In this document: positions 1-6,349 of the stretch, in pieces | Position numbering within the stretch: position 1 is the stretch's first letter | How the letters are laid out: each line of letters begins with the position of its first letter | NCBI GenBank assembly: GCA_031278735.1 | Contig: JAITJU010000064.1 | Span: forward strand, 1-16,041 | Origin: Zoogloeaceae bacterium | Lineage (GTDB): Bacteria; Pseudomonadota; Gammaproteobacteria; Burkholderiales; Rhodocyclaceae | Direction of reading: 5' to 3' | Length of the DNA: 16,041 bases | The notes under the pieces: model-generated | Seen by the model: the letters and a program-made list of their open reading frames with translations, nothing else | The model's database searches: none | Told to the model about the DNA's origin: nothing | Position numbers and translations under genes: made by a program

Positions 1-200
1 ATGGCCGAACCGCAGCCGTAGGTCTTGAAGCGGGCATCCTCGATCACGCCGTCATCATTCACCTTGATCTGCAATTTCATGACGTCGCCGCAGGCGGGCG
101 CGCCCACCATGCCGGTGCCGACATCCTTTTCCTCCTGGTCGAAACTGCCGACGTTCCTGGGATTCTCGTAATGCTCGATGACTTTCACGCTGTAGCTCAT
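1..200 (-). CDS. iscU: IscU Fe-S cluster scaffold, 5' part only
   Basis: IscU is the scaffold on which IscS-derived sulfur and iron are built into [2Fe-2S] clusters before transfer to apoproteins. The visible 66 residues start MSYSVKVIEHYENPRNVGSF, the family's typical N-terminus. They include two of the three cluster cysteines: Cys37 in GAPACGD and Cys63 in YGCGSA. The third lies beyond the window edge, so the gene is cut, not broken. The ATG at 200 is preceded by AAAGGAG, a strong ribosome binding site. The gene follows iscS by 12 bp and is surely cotranscribed with it. The remaining isc genes (iscA, hscBA, fdx) would be expected just outside the window. Confidence 0.96.
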   Translation of the reverse strand, partial: MSYSVKVIEHYENPRNVGSFDQEEKDVGTGMVGAPACGDVMKLQIKVNDDGVIEDARFKTYGCGSA

Positions 201-212
201 GACGTTCTCCTT

Positions 213-1424
213 TCAGTGCGCGGCCCACTGGACCGTATTCAAATCGACGCCCGCCTGCGCCATTTCCCAGAGCGGCGACATGTCGCGCAGCTTGCCGACC
301 TTCTGCCGCAAGAGTTCGACAGCGTAGTCGATTTCTTCCTGTGTGGTAAACCTTCCCAGGGTGAAACGGATGGAGCTGTGCGCCAGTTCGTCCTCCCGCC
401 CCAGGGCGCGCAGCACGTAGGAAGGCTCCAGACTGGCGGAAGTGCAGGCGGAACCGGAGGATACCGCCAGTTCCTTCAAGGCCATCATCAACGATTCGCC
501 TTCCACATAGGCAAAACTGACGTTGAGATTATGCGCCACGCGCGCCGTCATGTCGCCGTTCACATAGACCGCCTCGATGTCGGACAACCCGGCGAGGAGC
601 CGGTCGCGCAACCGGCGGACGCGCGTATTTTCCGCCGCCATTTCCTCGCGCGCCAGACGGAAAGCCTCGCCCATGCCGACGATCTGATGCGTCGCCAGCG
701 TGCCGGAGCGAAAGCCGCGTTCATGCCCGCCGCCGTGCATCTGGGCTTCCAGACGCACGCGCGGCTTTCTGCGCACATACAACGCGCCGATGCCCTTGGG
801 TCCGTAGGTCTTGTGCGCGGAAAAGCTCATCAGGTCGACGTTCAGGGCGGAAAGGTCGATGTCTGCCTTGCCGGTGGCCTGCGCCGCGTCGACATGGAAA
901 AGAACGCCCTTCTCGCGGCAGATTTCGCCGATTTCGGCAATCGGCTGAATGACGCCGATTTCGTTATTCACGAACATGACCGAAACGAGGCTGGTGTCAG
1001 GCCGCAGCGCCGCCCTGAAAACGTCGAGATCAATCAGTCCGTTTTCGCGCACGTCGAGGTAGGTCACTTCAAACCCTTGGCGCTCCATGTCGCGCATGGT
1101 GTCGAGCACCGCCTTGTGTTCGGTCTTGACGGTCAGCAGGTGTTTCCCCTTGGTCTCGCCATAAAAACGCGCCGCGCCCTTGATGGCCAGGTTGTCGGAT
1201 TCGGTCGCGCCGGAAGTCCAGATGATTTCCTTTGGATCGGCCTTCACCAGCGCGGCGACTTCCGCGCGGGCTTCCTCCACGGCGGCTTCCGCCTCCCAGC
1301 CCAAGCTGTGCGAGCGCGAGGCGGGGTTGCCGAAATGTTCGGTCAGATAGGGGATCATCTTTTCCGCGACGCGCGGGTCCACCGGCGTGGTGGCGGAATA
1401 ATCCAGATAAATGGGCAAATGCAT
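213..1424 (-). CDS. iscS: IscS cysteine desulfurase
   Basis: This PLP enzyme converts cysteine to alanine and carries the released sulfur as a persulfide, which it passes to IscU and other acceptors such as tRNA thiolation enzymes. The protein has 403 residues, the usual IscS length, and resembles E. coli IscS throughout (N-terminus LPIYLDYSATTPVDPRVAEKM). Visible features are the SGATESDN cofactor region (71-78), the PLP lysine Lys205 in SFSAHKTYGPKG, the RSGT segment (239-242), and the persulfide cysteine Cys327 in the VSSGSACTSASLEPSY loop. The C-terminus SPLWEMAQAGVDLN matches the IscU-contact end of the family. The start at 1424 has a GGAG about 10 bases upstream. It lies 46 bp after the second desulfurase and 12 bp before iscU. 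Function is firm. Confidence 0.98.
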   Translation of the reverse strand: MHLPIYLDYSATTPVDPRVAEKMIPYLTEHFGNPASRSHSLGWEAEAAVEEARAEVAALVKADPKEIIWTSGATESDNLAIKGAARFYGETKGKHLLTVKTEHKAVLDTMRDMERQGFEVTYLDVRENGLIDLDVFRAALRPDTSLVSVMFVNNEIGVIQPIAEIGEICREKGVLFHVDAAQATGKADIDLSALNVDLMSFSAHKTYGPKGIGALYVRRKPRVRLEAQMHGGGHERGFRSGTLATHQIVGMGEAFRLAREEMAAENTRVRRLRDRLLAGLSDIEAVYVNGDMTARVAHNLNVSFAYVEGESLMMALKELAVSSGSACTSASLEPSYVLRALGREDELAHSSIRFTLGRFTTQEEIDYAVELLRQKVGKLRDMSPLWEMAQAGVDLNTVQWAAH

Positions 1425-1470
1425 GTTTTCAAGGCTCCGTTGGTTTTGTTTTACAAGGTTGCGGCGTTTT

Positions 1471-2634
1471 TCAACTTCGCAGCGCCGTCATATTTTTCAG
1501 TTCGGCAAGCGCGGTCTCCAGCGCCAGCAAAAAGGCGTCGATTTGTTCCGCTTCCGTATCCGCGCCCAGACTGACGCGCAACGCTCCGCGCGCCAGGTCT
1601 TCCGGCACGCCCATTGCCAGGAGCACGTGCGAAGGATTGGGGTTGGCGCTGGAACAGGCCGCGCCGCTGGCGACCGCGAATCCGGCGCGATCCAGGCGCG
1701 TGAGCAGCGTCTCGCCATCCACGCCGGCGAAGGCGAAATAACTGGTGTTGGGAAGACGCGGCGCGTCCGCGCCGAAAAGCGTCGCGCCCAGCGGAATCAA
1801 TCCTGCCTCCAGCCGCGTCTGTAGACGGCGCAACCGGGCGGGCAGGTCATTCAGGCGCGCCGCCGCCAGTTCACAGGCGGCGCCAAAGCCCGCGATTGCC
1901 GCCACATTTTCGGTGCCGGAACGCAGGCCGCCTTCCTGTCCGCCGCCGGCAATCAGGGGAATGAGGTCCAGACGCCTGTCCGCCACCAGCGCCGCCGCGC
2001 CCTTGGGTCCATAAATCTTGTGCGCCGAAAGCGTCAGCGCGTGGACGCCCGCCTGGTTCAGGGCGCGGAAATCCAGCGACCGCTTGCCGAGAACCTGCGC
2101 GGCGTCGCTGTGAAACCAGCCGCCCCCTTGTTTTTGCGCTTCGTCGGCAAATTCCGCCGCGTCCTGCATGACGCCTGTTTCGTTGTTGGCCAGCATCACC
2201 GACCAGAGTTCGGGTTTTTGCGCCAGCGCCGCGTCGACGCCCGCGCGCGTGACGCGCCCTGCCGCGTCCACTGGCAATTCAATCAGCCGCCAGTTCCGCC
2301 GCGCCAGTTGTCGCGCCGCGTTCAGGGCGCAAGGATGCTCGACGGCGCCAAAGGCCACCGCGCCGCTTGTCCTGAAACTTGCCGCCGCGCCCTTCAGGAA
2401 CAGGTTGTTGGCCTCGCTGCCGCTGCTGACGAAAATGATTTCCGTCGGCTGCGCGCCCACCGCCGCCGCGACCTGCTGGCGCGCCGCGTCCACGGCCCGC
2501 CGCGCCGCCCGTCCGTATTCGTGACGGCTGGAGGCGTTGCCGTATTGCGTCTTCAGATAGGGCAGCATCACTTCCAGCACCCGCGCGTCAAGCGGCGTGG
2601 TGGCGTTGTAATCGAGATAGACGGGAAGCGGCAT
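1471..2634 (-). CDS. Second cysteine desulfurase, NifS/IscS-like (group I)
   Basis: This is a fold-type I PLP cysteine desulfurase of 387 residues, clearly paralogous to the downstream IscS but much diverged. Visible features are the LDYNATTPLD N-terminus, the SSGSEANN motif (70-77), the PLP lysine Lys206 in LSAHKIYGPKG, RSGTEN (238-243), and the active cysteine Cys327 in VASGAACSSANPNPSHVL. The extended SSAN loop marks it as the group I (NifS/IscS) type, not SufS. I place the start at the ATG at 2634 because homology begins there (MPLPVYLDYN), although it has no strong Shine-Dalgarno; the reading frame extends upstream into iscR as low-complexity basic sequence. It starts 7 bp after the iscR stop, so it should share the IscR-controlled transcript. 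Its specific sulfur acceptor cannot be told. It could serve a dedicated acceptor or act as a backup to IscS. Confidence 0.93.
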   Translation of the reverse strand: MPLPVYLDYNATTPLDARVLEVMLPYLKTQYGNASSRHEYGRAARRAVDAARQQVAAAVGAQPTEIIFVSSGSEANNLFLKGAAASFRTSGAVAFGAVEHPCALNAARQLARRNWRLIELPVDAAGRVTRAGVDAALAQKPELWSVMLANNETGVMQDAAEFADEAQKQGGGWFHSDAAQVLGKRSLDFRALNQAGVHALTLSAHKIYGPKGAAALVADRRLDLIPLIAGGGQEGGLRSGTENVAAIAGFGAACELAAARLNDLPARLRRLQTRLEAGLIPLGATLFGADAPRLPNTSYFAFAGVDGETLLTRLDRAGFAVASGAACSSANPNPSHVLLAMGVPEDLARGALRVSLGADTEAEQIDAFLLALETALAELKNMTALRS

Positions 2635-2641
2635 GGGCTTT

Positions 2642-3145
2642 TTATGGGGTTCTCGTTCCGGCGGGCGTTTTGCGGGGCGCCGTTTTGCCGCCCGTCTTTC
2701 GTGAATGCGCAACCTTCAACGGTGCCTCGTCGGCCTCGTCGCACTGGCGCACCAGATCGTCCAGCGTGACGGAGGCCAGGTAATCCTGCACCTTGCGGCT
2801 CAGGTTCATCCATAAATCATGGGTCATGCAGCGCCGCGCGCCGCAGCAATCGCCCTGCCCGTTGCATTGCGTCACATCGACGCGCTCATCCACGCTGACG
2901 ATGATGTCGGCGACCGAAATTTTCGCGGCAGGACGCCCCAGATGATAGCCGCCGCCCGGCCCGCGCATGCTGCTCACCAGCGCGCCGCGCCGCAGACGGA
3001 CGAACAGTTGCTCCATGTAGGAAAGCGAAATGCCGTGCCGCGCGCAAATACTGTTGAGCGAAATCGGTCGCCCGGCGTGACGATCGCGCATGGCCAGCTC
3101 CATCATGGCGGTAACGGCAAAACGTCCTCTGGTTGTCAAACGCAT
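2642..3145 (-). CDS. iscR: IscR, Fe-S-sensing Rrf2-family repressor
   Basis: IscR is a winged-helix regulator whose [2Fe-2S] state reports Fe-S demand; the holo form represses isc operons. The 167-residue protein starts MRLTTRGRFAVTAMMELAMR, the Rrf2 DNA-binding domain (about 1-80), with the RGPGGGY wing at 61-67. The cluster ligands fit the family pattern: Cys94, Cys100, Cys106 and His109 in TQCNGQGDCCGARRCMTHDLW. An extra cysteine sits at 101. The C-terminal 25 residues are a basic, proline- and threonine-rich tail, longer than needed for the fold. The ATG at 3145 has an AGGA about 8 bases upstream. The gene lies 59 bp downstream of cysE on the same strand and heads the isc genes, as in most proteobacteria. 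Confidence 0.97.
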   Translation of the reverse strand: MRLTTRGRFAVTAMMELAMRDRHAGRPISLNSICARHGISLSYMEQLFVRLRRGALVSSMRGPGGGYHLGRPAAKISVADIIVSVDERVDVTQCNGQGDCCGARRCMTHDLWMNLSRKVQDYLASVTLDDLVRQCDEADEAPLKVAHSRKTGGKTAPRKTPAGTRTP

Positions 3146-3149
3146 CGCG

Positions 3150-3171
3150 CTATTCCTACGTTTTAAGTCAA
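3150..3171 (-). promoter_or_regulatory. Candidate IscR type-1-like operator before iscR
   Basis: Read on the minus strand the block has a TTGACT half, six bases, then GTAGGAATA. Type-1 IscR sites have the form CYGACT, six mostly A/T bases, then AGTCRGGTAT, with the same spacing between the GACT and GT elements. The left half fits well and the right half is degenerate. The site is 4 bp from the iscR ATG and overlaps its ribosome binding site, an unusual position. This rests on a remembered consensus; no site search was run. Confidence 0.3.
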
Positions 3172-3204
3172 CAATGGGAACGAGGGTATCGGCTGACGGG
3201 GCAA

Positions 3205-3954
3205 TTAGTCAACCATTTTGCTCAGGTATTCGGGATCGAAATCATTGTCTGGCGTTGCAACCGCCGTTACATCAATGCCCGCCGCCGCCAGTTGTTCAAG
3301 CAGCAACGCCATTCGCCGATCCATTTTTGCCGCATGTTCGAGCAGCCCGTGCAGGGCGAGCGTCAGCGGATCGTCGCCGTTGCCGACCGCGTAGGCGGAA
3401 AAGCCCATGCGATTGGCTTGCGCTTCTCGCGCGGCGACCAGATGATGATCCAGAATGCGCGCCGGAATGCCCACGGCGGTTGCGTTTTCGGGCACGTCTC
3501 TGGTCACGACGGCGTTGGAGCCGATGCGCGCGCCCGCGCCCACGGTAAGTGGTCCCAGGAGCTTGGCGCCGGCGCCGACCGTCACCCGGTCGCCCAGGGT
3601 CGGATGGCGCTTGCCGCTTTCCCAGCTCGTGCCGCCCAGGGTGACGCCGTGATAGAGCGTCACATCGTCGCCCACCACCGCCGTCTCGCCGATGACCACG
3701 CCCATGCCGTGATCGATGAAGAGGCGTCGCCCGATGACCGCGCCCGGATGAATCTCGATGCCCGTGAGCCAGCGGGAAAAGGCCGCCACGAAACGCCCCG
3801 GCCAGAACAGCCGCCAACGCCACAGCCGGTGCGCCAGCCGATGCAGCGCCAGCGCGTGTATGCCGGGATAGCAGGTCAGCACTTCCCAGAACGAACGCGC
3901 AGCCGGATCGCGGACAAACACCGAGTGAATATATTCGCGCAAACGCCGCAACAT
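3205..3954 (-). CDS. cysE: Serine O-acetyltransferase CysE (short, EpsC/NifP-like type)
   Basis: CysE transfers acetyl from acetyl-CoA to serine, giving O-acetylserine, the committed step of cysteine synthesis. The 249-residue protein has a short helical N-terminus (1-65), then a left-handed beta-helix of hexapeptide repeats (about 66-175). It carries the DHGMGVVIGET segment with catalytic Asp81-His82, the LYHGVTLGGTS loop, and His117 in KRHPTLGD. It lacks the long N-terminal domain of the E. coli enzyme. After the GIPAR end of the helix comes a 70-residue C-terminal extension, seen in many betaproteobacterial homologues as far as I recall. The ATG at 3952-3954 has an AGGGAA ribosome site. 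Its position just ahead of iscR and two desulfurases links cysteine supply to sulfur use. Confidence 0.95.
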   Translation of the reverse strand: MLRRLREYIHSVFVRDPAARSFWEVLTCYPGIHALALHRLAHRLWRWRLFWPGRFVAAFSRWLTGIEIHPGAVIGRRLFIDHGMGVVIGETAVVGDDVTLYHGVTLGGTSWESGKRHPTLGDRVTVGAGAKLLGPLTVGAGARIGSNAVVTRDVPENATAVGIPARILDHHLVAAREAQANRMGFSAYAVGNGDDPLTLALHGLLEHAAKMDRRMALLLEQLAAAGIDVTAVATPDNDFDPEYLSKMVD

Positions 3955-3986
3955 GAAGGCATTTCCCTTTCGTCAAGAAGGGGGTT

Positions 3987-4017
3987 ATTGTACCGTGACC
4001 GGAAGACGGTCCGTCAG
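3987..4017 (-). promoter_or_regulatory. Candidate cysE promoter with a dyad in the spacer
   Basis: On the minus strand a good -10 (TACAAT, 3987-3992) lies 32 bp before the cysE ATG. The best -35 is CTGACG (4012-4017), giving a long 19-bp spacer. A perfect inverted repeat, GACCG-5-CGGTC (3997-4011), lies almost centred in that spacer. The -10 is convincing; the -35 and any regulator binding are inference. Confidence 0.38.
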
Positions 4018-4136
4018 GCGAGAATGACGAATGACGGAAACCGGCCATTCCGGGGCGGCCTTGTCGTTGCCGCAAATTTTCCGTCTCCCGTCTTCTGTGC
4101 AACAATGCGTTCGTTTGTCCAATCCGCTTTCCCATC

Positions 4137-4814
4137 ATGAAAACTGTGCTCATCGTTTTTGCCCTGGTCGCGCTGGCTTTGCTGTTGCCGCTGTTTATGA
4201 CGTCGAATACGCCGCCGGAAGGGTTCGATCGCAACCTGCCCTGGCAGATTGCGCTGGATCAATCGGGAAACAGCGAAGTTTTCGGTCTGGTGCCGGGACA
4301 AAGCCGATTGGCGGATGCGAGGGCGCTGCTTGGCGATGACTTCGATGTGGCTGTCATTGCCGCCTCGGAACAGATCGGCGCGCTGGAAGCCAATTATCCG
4401 CAGCGCGCCTTTGGTTTCGTGCAGGCGCGGCTGATTCTCACGCTGGCGGCGTCGCCGGAAGAAGTCGGCGCCATGCGCGGGCGGGCGCTCAAACGCGAAT
4501 ACATGGAAGGCAGCAACAAAAAATTCATCTTGCATCCAGATGACCGCGCGCGCGCCGAAGATGCCGTTATCCGCGCCATCAGCCTGATTCCCAGCGCCCG
4601 TCTGGACGAGGAAACCATTACGCTGCGCTTCGGCAAGGCGGCGGAAGTGCTGCCCGAAGGCGAAAACCTGACGCATTACCTGTATCCGGACAAGGGGCTG
4701 GATGTCGTGCTCGACAAGAAGGGACGGGAAATTCTGCAATATGTCGCGCCCAAGAATTTCGCCGCCCAAATCCGCGCCCCGCTGGAAAAAGGGAACGCCG
4801 CGTCCGGCGCGTGA
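4137..4814 (+). CDS. Membrane-anchored protein of unknown function
   Basis: I do not recognise this 225-residue protein. Residues 1-22 (start MKTVLIVFALVALALLLPLF) form one hydrophobic segment, either an uncleaved anchor or a signal peptide; there is no lipobox cysteine. The rest is soluble, mixed alpha/beta and acidic-to-neutral, and would lie in the periplasm. A segment near 52-66 reads GLVPGQSRLADARALLG, which resembles the openings of small periplasmic domains such as SmpA/BamE, but the resemblance is too short to assign. No cysteines are present. Codon use and GC look like the neighbours, and the frame is open for its full length. It stands alone between the divergent cysE and the tRNA-Ser gene. 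The ribosome binding site before the ATG at 4137 is weak. Confidence 0.78.
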   Translation: MKTVLIVFALVALALLLPLFMTSNTPPEGFDRNLPWQIALDQSGNSEVFGLVPGQSRLADARALLGDDFDVAVIAASEQIGALEANYPQRAFGFVQARLILTLAASPEEVGAMRGRALKREYMEGSNKKFILHPDDRARAEDAVIRAISLIPSARLDEETITLRFGKAAEVLPEGENLTHYLYPDKGLDVVLDKKGREILQYVAPKNFAAQIRAPLEKGNAASGA

Positions 4815-4843
4815 CGGACAAGGCGCGCGGTGAAACAAACCGC

Positions 4844-4871
4844 TGGACAGCCGCGCAATCTTTGCTAGAAT
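4844..4871 (+). promoter_or_regulatory. Promoter of tRNA-Ser(GGA)
   Basis: The -35 is TGGACA (4844-4849) and the -10 is TAGAAT (4866-4871), with a 16-bp spacer; each box matches the sigma-70 consensus at five of six positions. The -10 ends 12 bp before the mature tRNA. The GCGCGCTC just after the -10 is a GC-rich discriminator, as is usual for stringently controlled stable-RNA promoters. Confidence 0.72.
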
Positions 4872-4883
4872 GCGCGCTCTTCC

Positions 4884-4971
4884 GGAGAGGTGGATGAGCG
4901 GTTTAAGTCGCACGCCTGGAAAGCGTGTTCAGGGTAATACCCTGACGGGGGTTCGAATCCCCCCCTCTCCG
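4884..4971 (+). tRNA. tRNA-Ser, anticodon GGA
   Basis: The gene folds as a type II tRNA of 88 nt. The acceptor stem is GGAGAGG with CCTCTCC (4964-4970) and the discriminator base is G, as in serine tRNAs. The anticodon stem is CACGC/GCGTG around the loop CTGGAAA, which gives anticodon GGA (codons UCC and UCU). The long variable arm TCAGGGTAATACCCTGA and the T arm GGGGGTTCGAATCCCCC are clear. The bases after the discriminator are CCG, so a full CCA tail is not encoded and must be completed by nucleotidyltransferase. Confidence 0.97.
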
Positions 4972-5005
4972 CCGCGGCGCCAACATGCCGATGCGCCAGG
5001 CGCGC

Positions 5006-5033
5006 AAAGATTCGCCCTGAAAGATTCGCCCTG
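5006..5033. repeat. Perfect 14-bp tandem duplication
   Basis: The unit AAAGATTCGCCCTG occurs at 5006-5019 and again directly at 5020-5033, with no mismatch. It lies in the 232-bp stretch between the two tRNA genes, which holds no credible gene on either strand. A replication-slippage duplication is the simplest explanation. Confidence 0.8.
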
Positions 5034-5071
5034 TTGCCCCCCTGTCGTCGAATGCCCCGTCTGCGCCGCGC

Positions 5072-5108
5072 CGACCCCGTCGGGTCGCAGGCGCGGGAGA
5101 AACGCGCC
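5072..5108. repeat. Two adjacent small hairpins between the tRNA genes
   Basis: CGACCC-4-GGGTCG (5072-5087) is followed two bases later by GGCGCG-7-CGCGCC (5090-5108); both stems are perfect at 6 bp. Neither strand has a T-run after them, so they are not typical intrinsic terminators. They might still slow transcription between the two converging tRNA genes. Short GC-rich dyads are common by chance in this sequence. Confidence 0.4.
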
Positions 5109-5203
5109 GGGCGGCGACGAACAGGACCCATGACCAATCCGGCGGAAAGGTTGGGCTCAGAGACGCTGGGTACTGACGACGCCGGGCATTGAGAATGTAA
5201 ATA

Positions 5204-5280
5204 TGGTCGGGGCGGCGGGATTCGAACTCGCGACCCCTTGCACCCCATGCAAGTGCGCTACCAGGCTGCGCCACGCCCCG
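5204..5280 (-). tRNA. tRNA-Pro, anticodon GGG
   Basis: Read on the minus strand, the acceptor stem CGGGGCG (5280-5274) pairs with CGCCCCG (5214-5208). The first pair is C1-G72, typical of bacterial proline tRNAs, and the discriminator is A. The anticodon stem CTTGC/GCAAG encloses ATGGGGT, giving anticodon GGG (codons CCC and CCU). The T arm is GCGAGTTCGAATCCCGC. Unlike the nearby tRNA-Ser, the CCA tail is encoded (5206-5204). Total length with CCA is 77 nt. Confidence 0.97.
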
Positions 5281-5293
5281 ACACAAGGGCGCG

Positions 5294-5322
5294 AGTATAT
5301 AAGGTTGGGCTGTCGCCCGCAA
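5294..5322 (-). promoter_or_regulatory. Promoter of tRNA-Pro(GGG)
   Basis: On the minus strand the -35 is TTGCGG (5322-5317) and the -10 is TATACT (5299-5294), with a 17-bp spacer. The -10 ends 13 bp before the mature tRNA, and CGCGCCC follows it as a GC-rich discriminator. The layout mirrors the tRNA-Ser promoter. Confidence 0.67.
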
Positions 5323-5336
5323 GGGTAAACGCGGCG

Positions 5337-5437
5337 ATTTCCTCCCGAACAGGCCTGTCTGGCGGGCAAACGCATCGGGCTTTGGGAGCGCAAAACCCAA
5401 TGCGTTTGCCTTGCCGTCCATTTTTTTATTTCCTCCC
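5337..5437. repeat. Intergenic inverted repeat bracketed by a 10-bp direct repeat
   Basis: The core is a hairpin with perfect 11-bp arms: GGCAAACGCAT (5365-5375) and ATGCGTTTGCC (5400-5410). The stem continues inward, after single mismatches, as GGG/CCC and TTT/AAA to an 8-nt loop. A run of seven T's (5421-5427) starts 10 bases after the right arm on the plus strand. The 10-mer ATTTCCTCCC occurs at both ends (5337-5346 and 5428-5437), with 81 bp between. A 10-bp palindrome, ACAGGCCTGT, sits inside the left edge (5349-5358). This could be a degenerate miniature element, or a terminator for plus-strand transcripts although the T-run is too far from the stem. No gene lies in 5281-5497. Confidence 0.55.
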
Positions 5438-5497
5438 ATGCCGCCTGCCATGCTATCTTCACGCGCATCTGGAACTCAGGGAAACCTTTTTCGTCGC

Positions 5498-6271
5498 ATG
5501 TCCGCATTTTCTCTTCGTCGCAGCGGAGATTGGCTTCATGCCGCCGCCCGGCTGTTTGCCCAAAAGCCTTTTTTGCTGTGCGCGGCGGCGCTGTTGATTT
5601 TCTTTTTGCCGAAGCTGCTGGTTGTTTCTTTGTCGAAGGCGCTGAATTTTCCCCAGCCGCCCTATTATTTCACGCCCTTGCTGGCGCAGATTCTCTGGCC
5701 TTTCCTGCTGGCGAGCATGGCGAATCTGGCGGTAAGCGCGCGTTATTCCTTTCGCGGTGTTGTCCGCCCCGCGCTGGAATGCTGGCAACCGCTTGCGGGA
5801 TTGGCGCTGCTCCTCCTGTGCTATGCCTTTCTGGCGCTGCGTCTCCTTGCCCTGATGGACCCCGGATTCATCCACGGGCTTTCGCAGGACATCGTCATCA
5901 TAACGAAACCGGAGCACCGCGCGCCCCTTCTGCGTCTTCTCCTGCTGTTTTTGCCGTTTTTCATGGCGCAATGGTTCACCCCCTTGCTGATCGTCTGGCG
6001 GCGCTGTCCGCTTGGCAAGGCGCTGTTTTTCAACTTTGCCGCCATCGGGCGCAACTGGCTCGGCATTCTGCTGCTGGTTTTGCTCTCCAACACGTTGACG
6101 GCGGGCGTGTTTTATCAGATACGCTTCGTTTCCAGCGCGGCGCTGCGGCTTTTGCTCGCGTGCTGGCTCATGCTGGCGTTGATCGCCTTCTGGGTTTGCC
6201 TCCTTGTCGCGTTGTACCGGGATTTTTTCCCCGCCGGAGAAAAAACCGCGCACATTTCGGAACGCGCGTGA
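5498..6271 (+). CDS. Six-helix inner membrane protein, BPSS1780-like
   Basis: This 257-residue protein is almost wholly hydrophobic, with about six membrane segments (near residues 25-45, 58-75, 97-118, 145-165, 184-205 and 215-240). The amphipathic start with RRSGDWLHAAARLFAQKPFLLC ahead of the first helix resembles the BPSS1780 family of betaproteobacterial membrane proteins, whose function is unknown to me. I start at the ATG at 5498, after an AGGGAAA; the frame is open upstream to ATGs at 5450 and 5411, where the sequence looks like non-coding repeat DNA. The stop codon lies in the loop of a CGCGCG-6-CGCGCG hairpin (6263-6280). It precedes rsfS by 78 bp on the same strand and may be its operon leader. 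Confidence 0.82.
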   Translation: MSAFSLRRSGDWLHAAARLFAQKPFLLCAAALLIFFLPKLLVVSLSKALNFPQPPYYFTPLLAQILWPFLLASMANLAVSARYSFRGVVRPALECWQPLAGLALLLLCYAFLALRLLALMDPGFIHGLSQDIVIITKPEHRAPLLRLLLLFLPFFMAQWFTPLLIVWRRCPLGKALFFNFAAIGRNWLGILLLVLLSNTLTAGVFYQIRFVSSAALRLLLACWLMLALIAFWVCLLVALYRDFFPAGEKTAHISERA

Positions 6272-6349
6272 AAACGCGCGCGCATTCAATTTCCGGCGGG
6301 CGCTTTCCTTCCGCGCCGTCACATCATTGTATTTTTGCCGCCTGACTTC

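Noticed and set aside
171..1574. A long open frame (467 codons) on the plus strand opposite iscS
   Set aside because: Its product is Arg/His/Gly-rich with no family resemblance, and the minus strand encodes a textbook IscS. It is a shadow of GC-rich codon use.
2635..2712. Upstream extension of the second desulfurase to 2712
   Set aside because: The extra 26 residues are a basic low-complexity stretch overlapping iscR; family homology starts at the ATG at 2634.
3146..3204. TTGACT at 3166-3171 (minus) as a -35 box for iscR
   Set aside because: A -10 at 17 bp would fall inside the iscR coding region, so it cannot drive a normal iscR transcript; it fits better as part of an operator.
6263..6280. 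CGCGCG-6-CGCGCG hairpin over the stop codon at 6269-6271, as a terminator
   Set aside because: No T-run follows and CG-rich dyads are frequent here; it is noted with the gene but not called a terminator.
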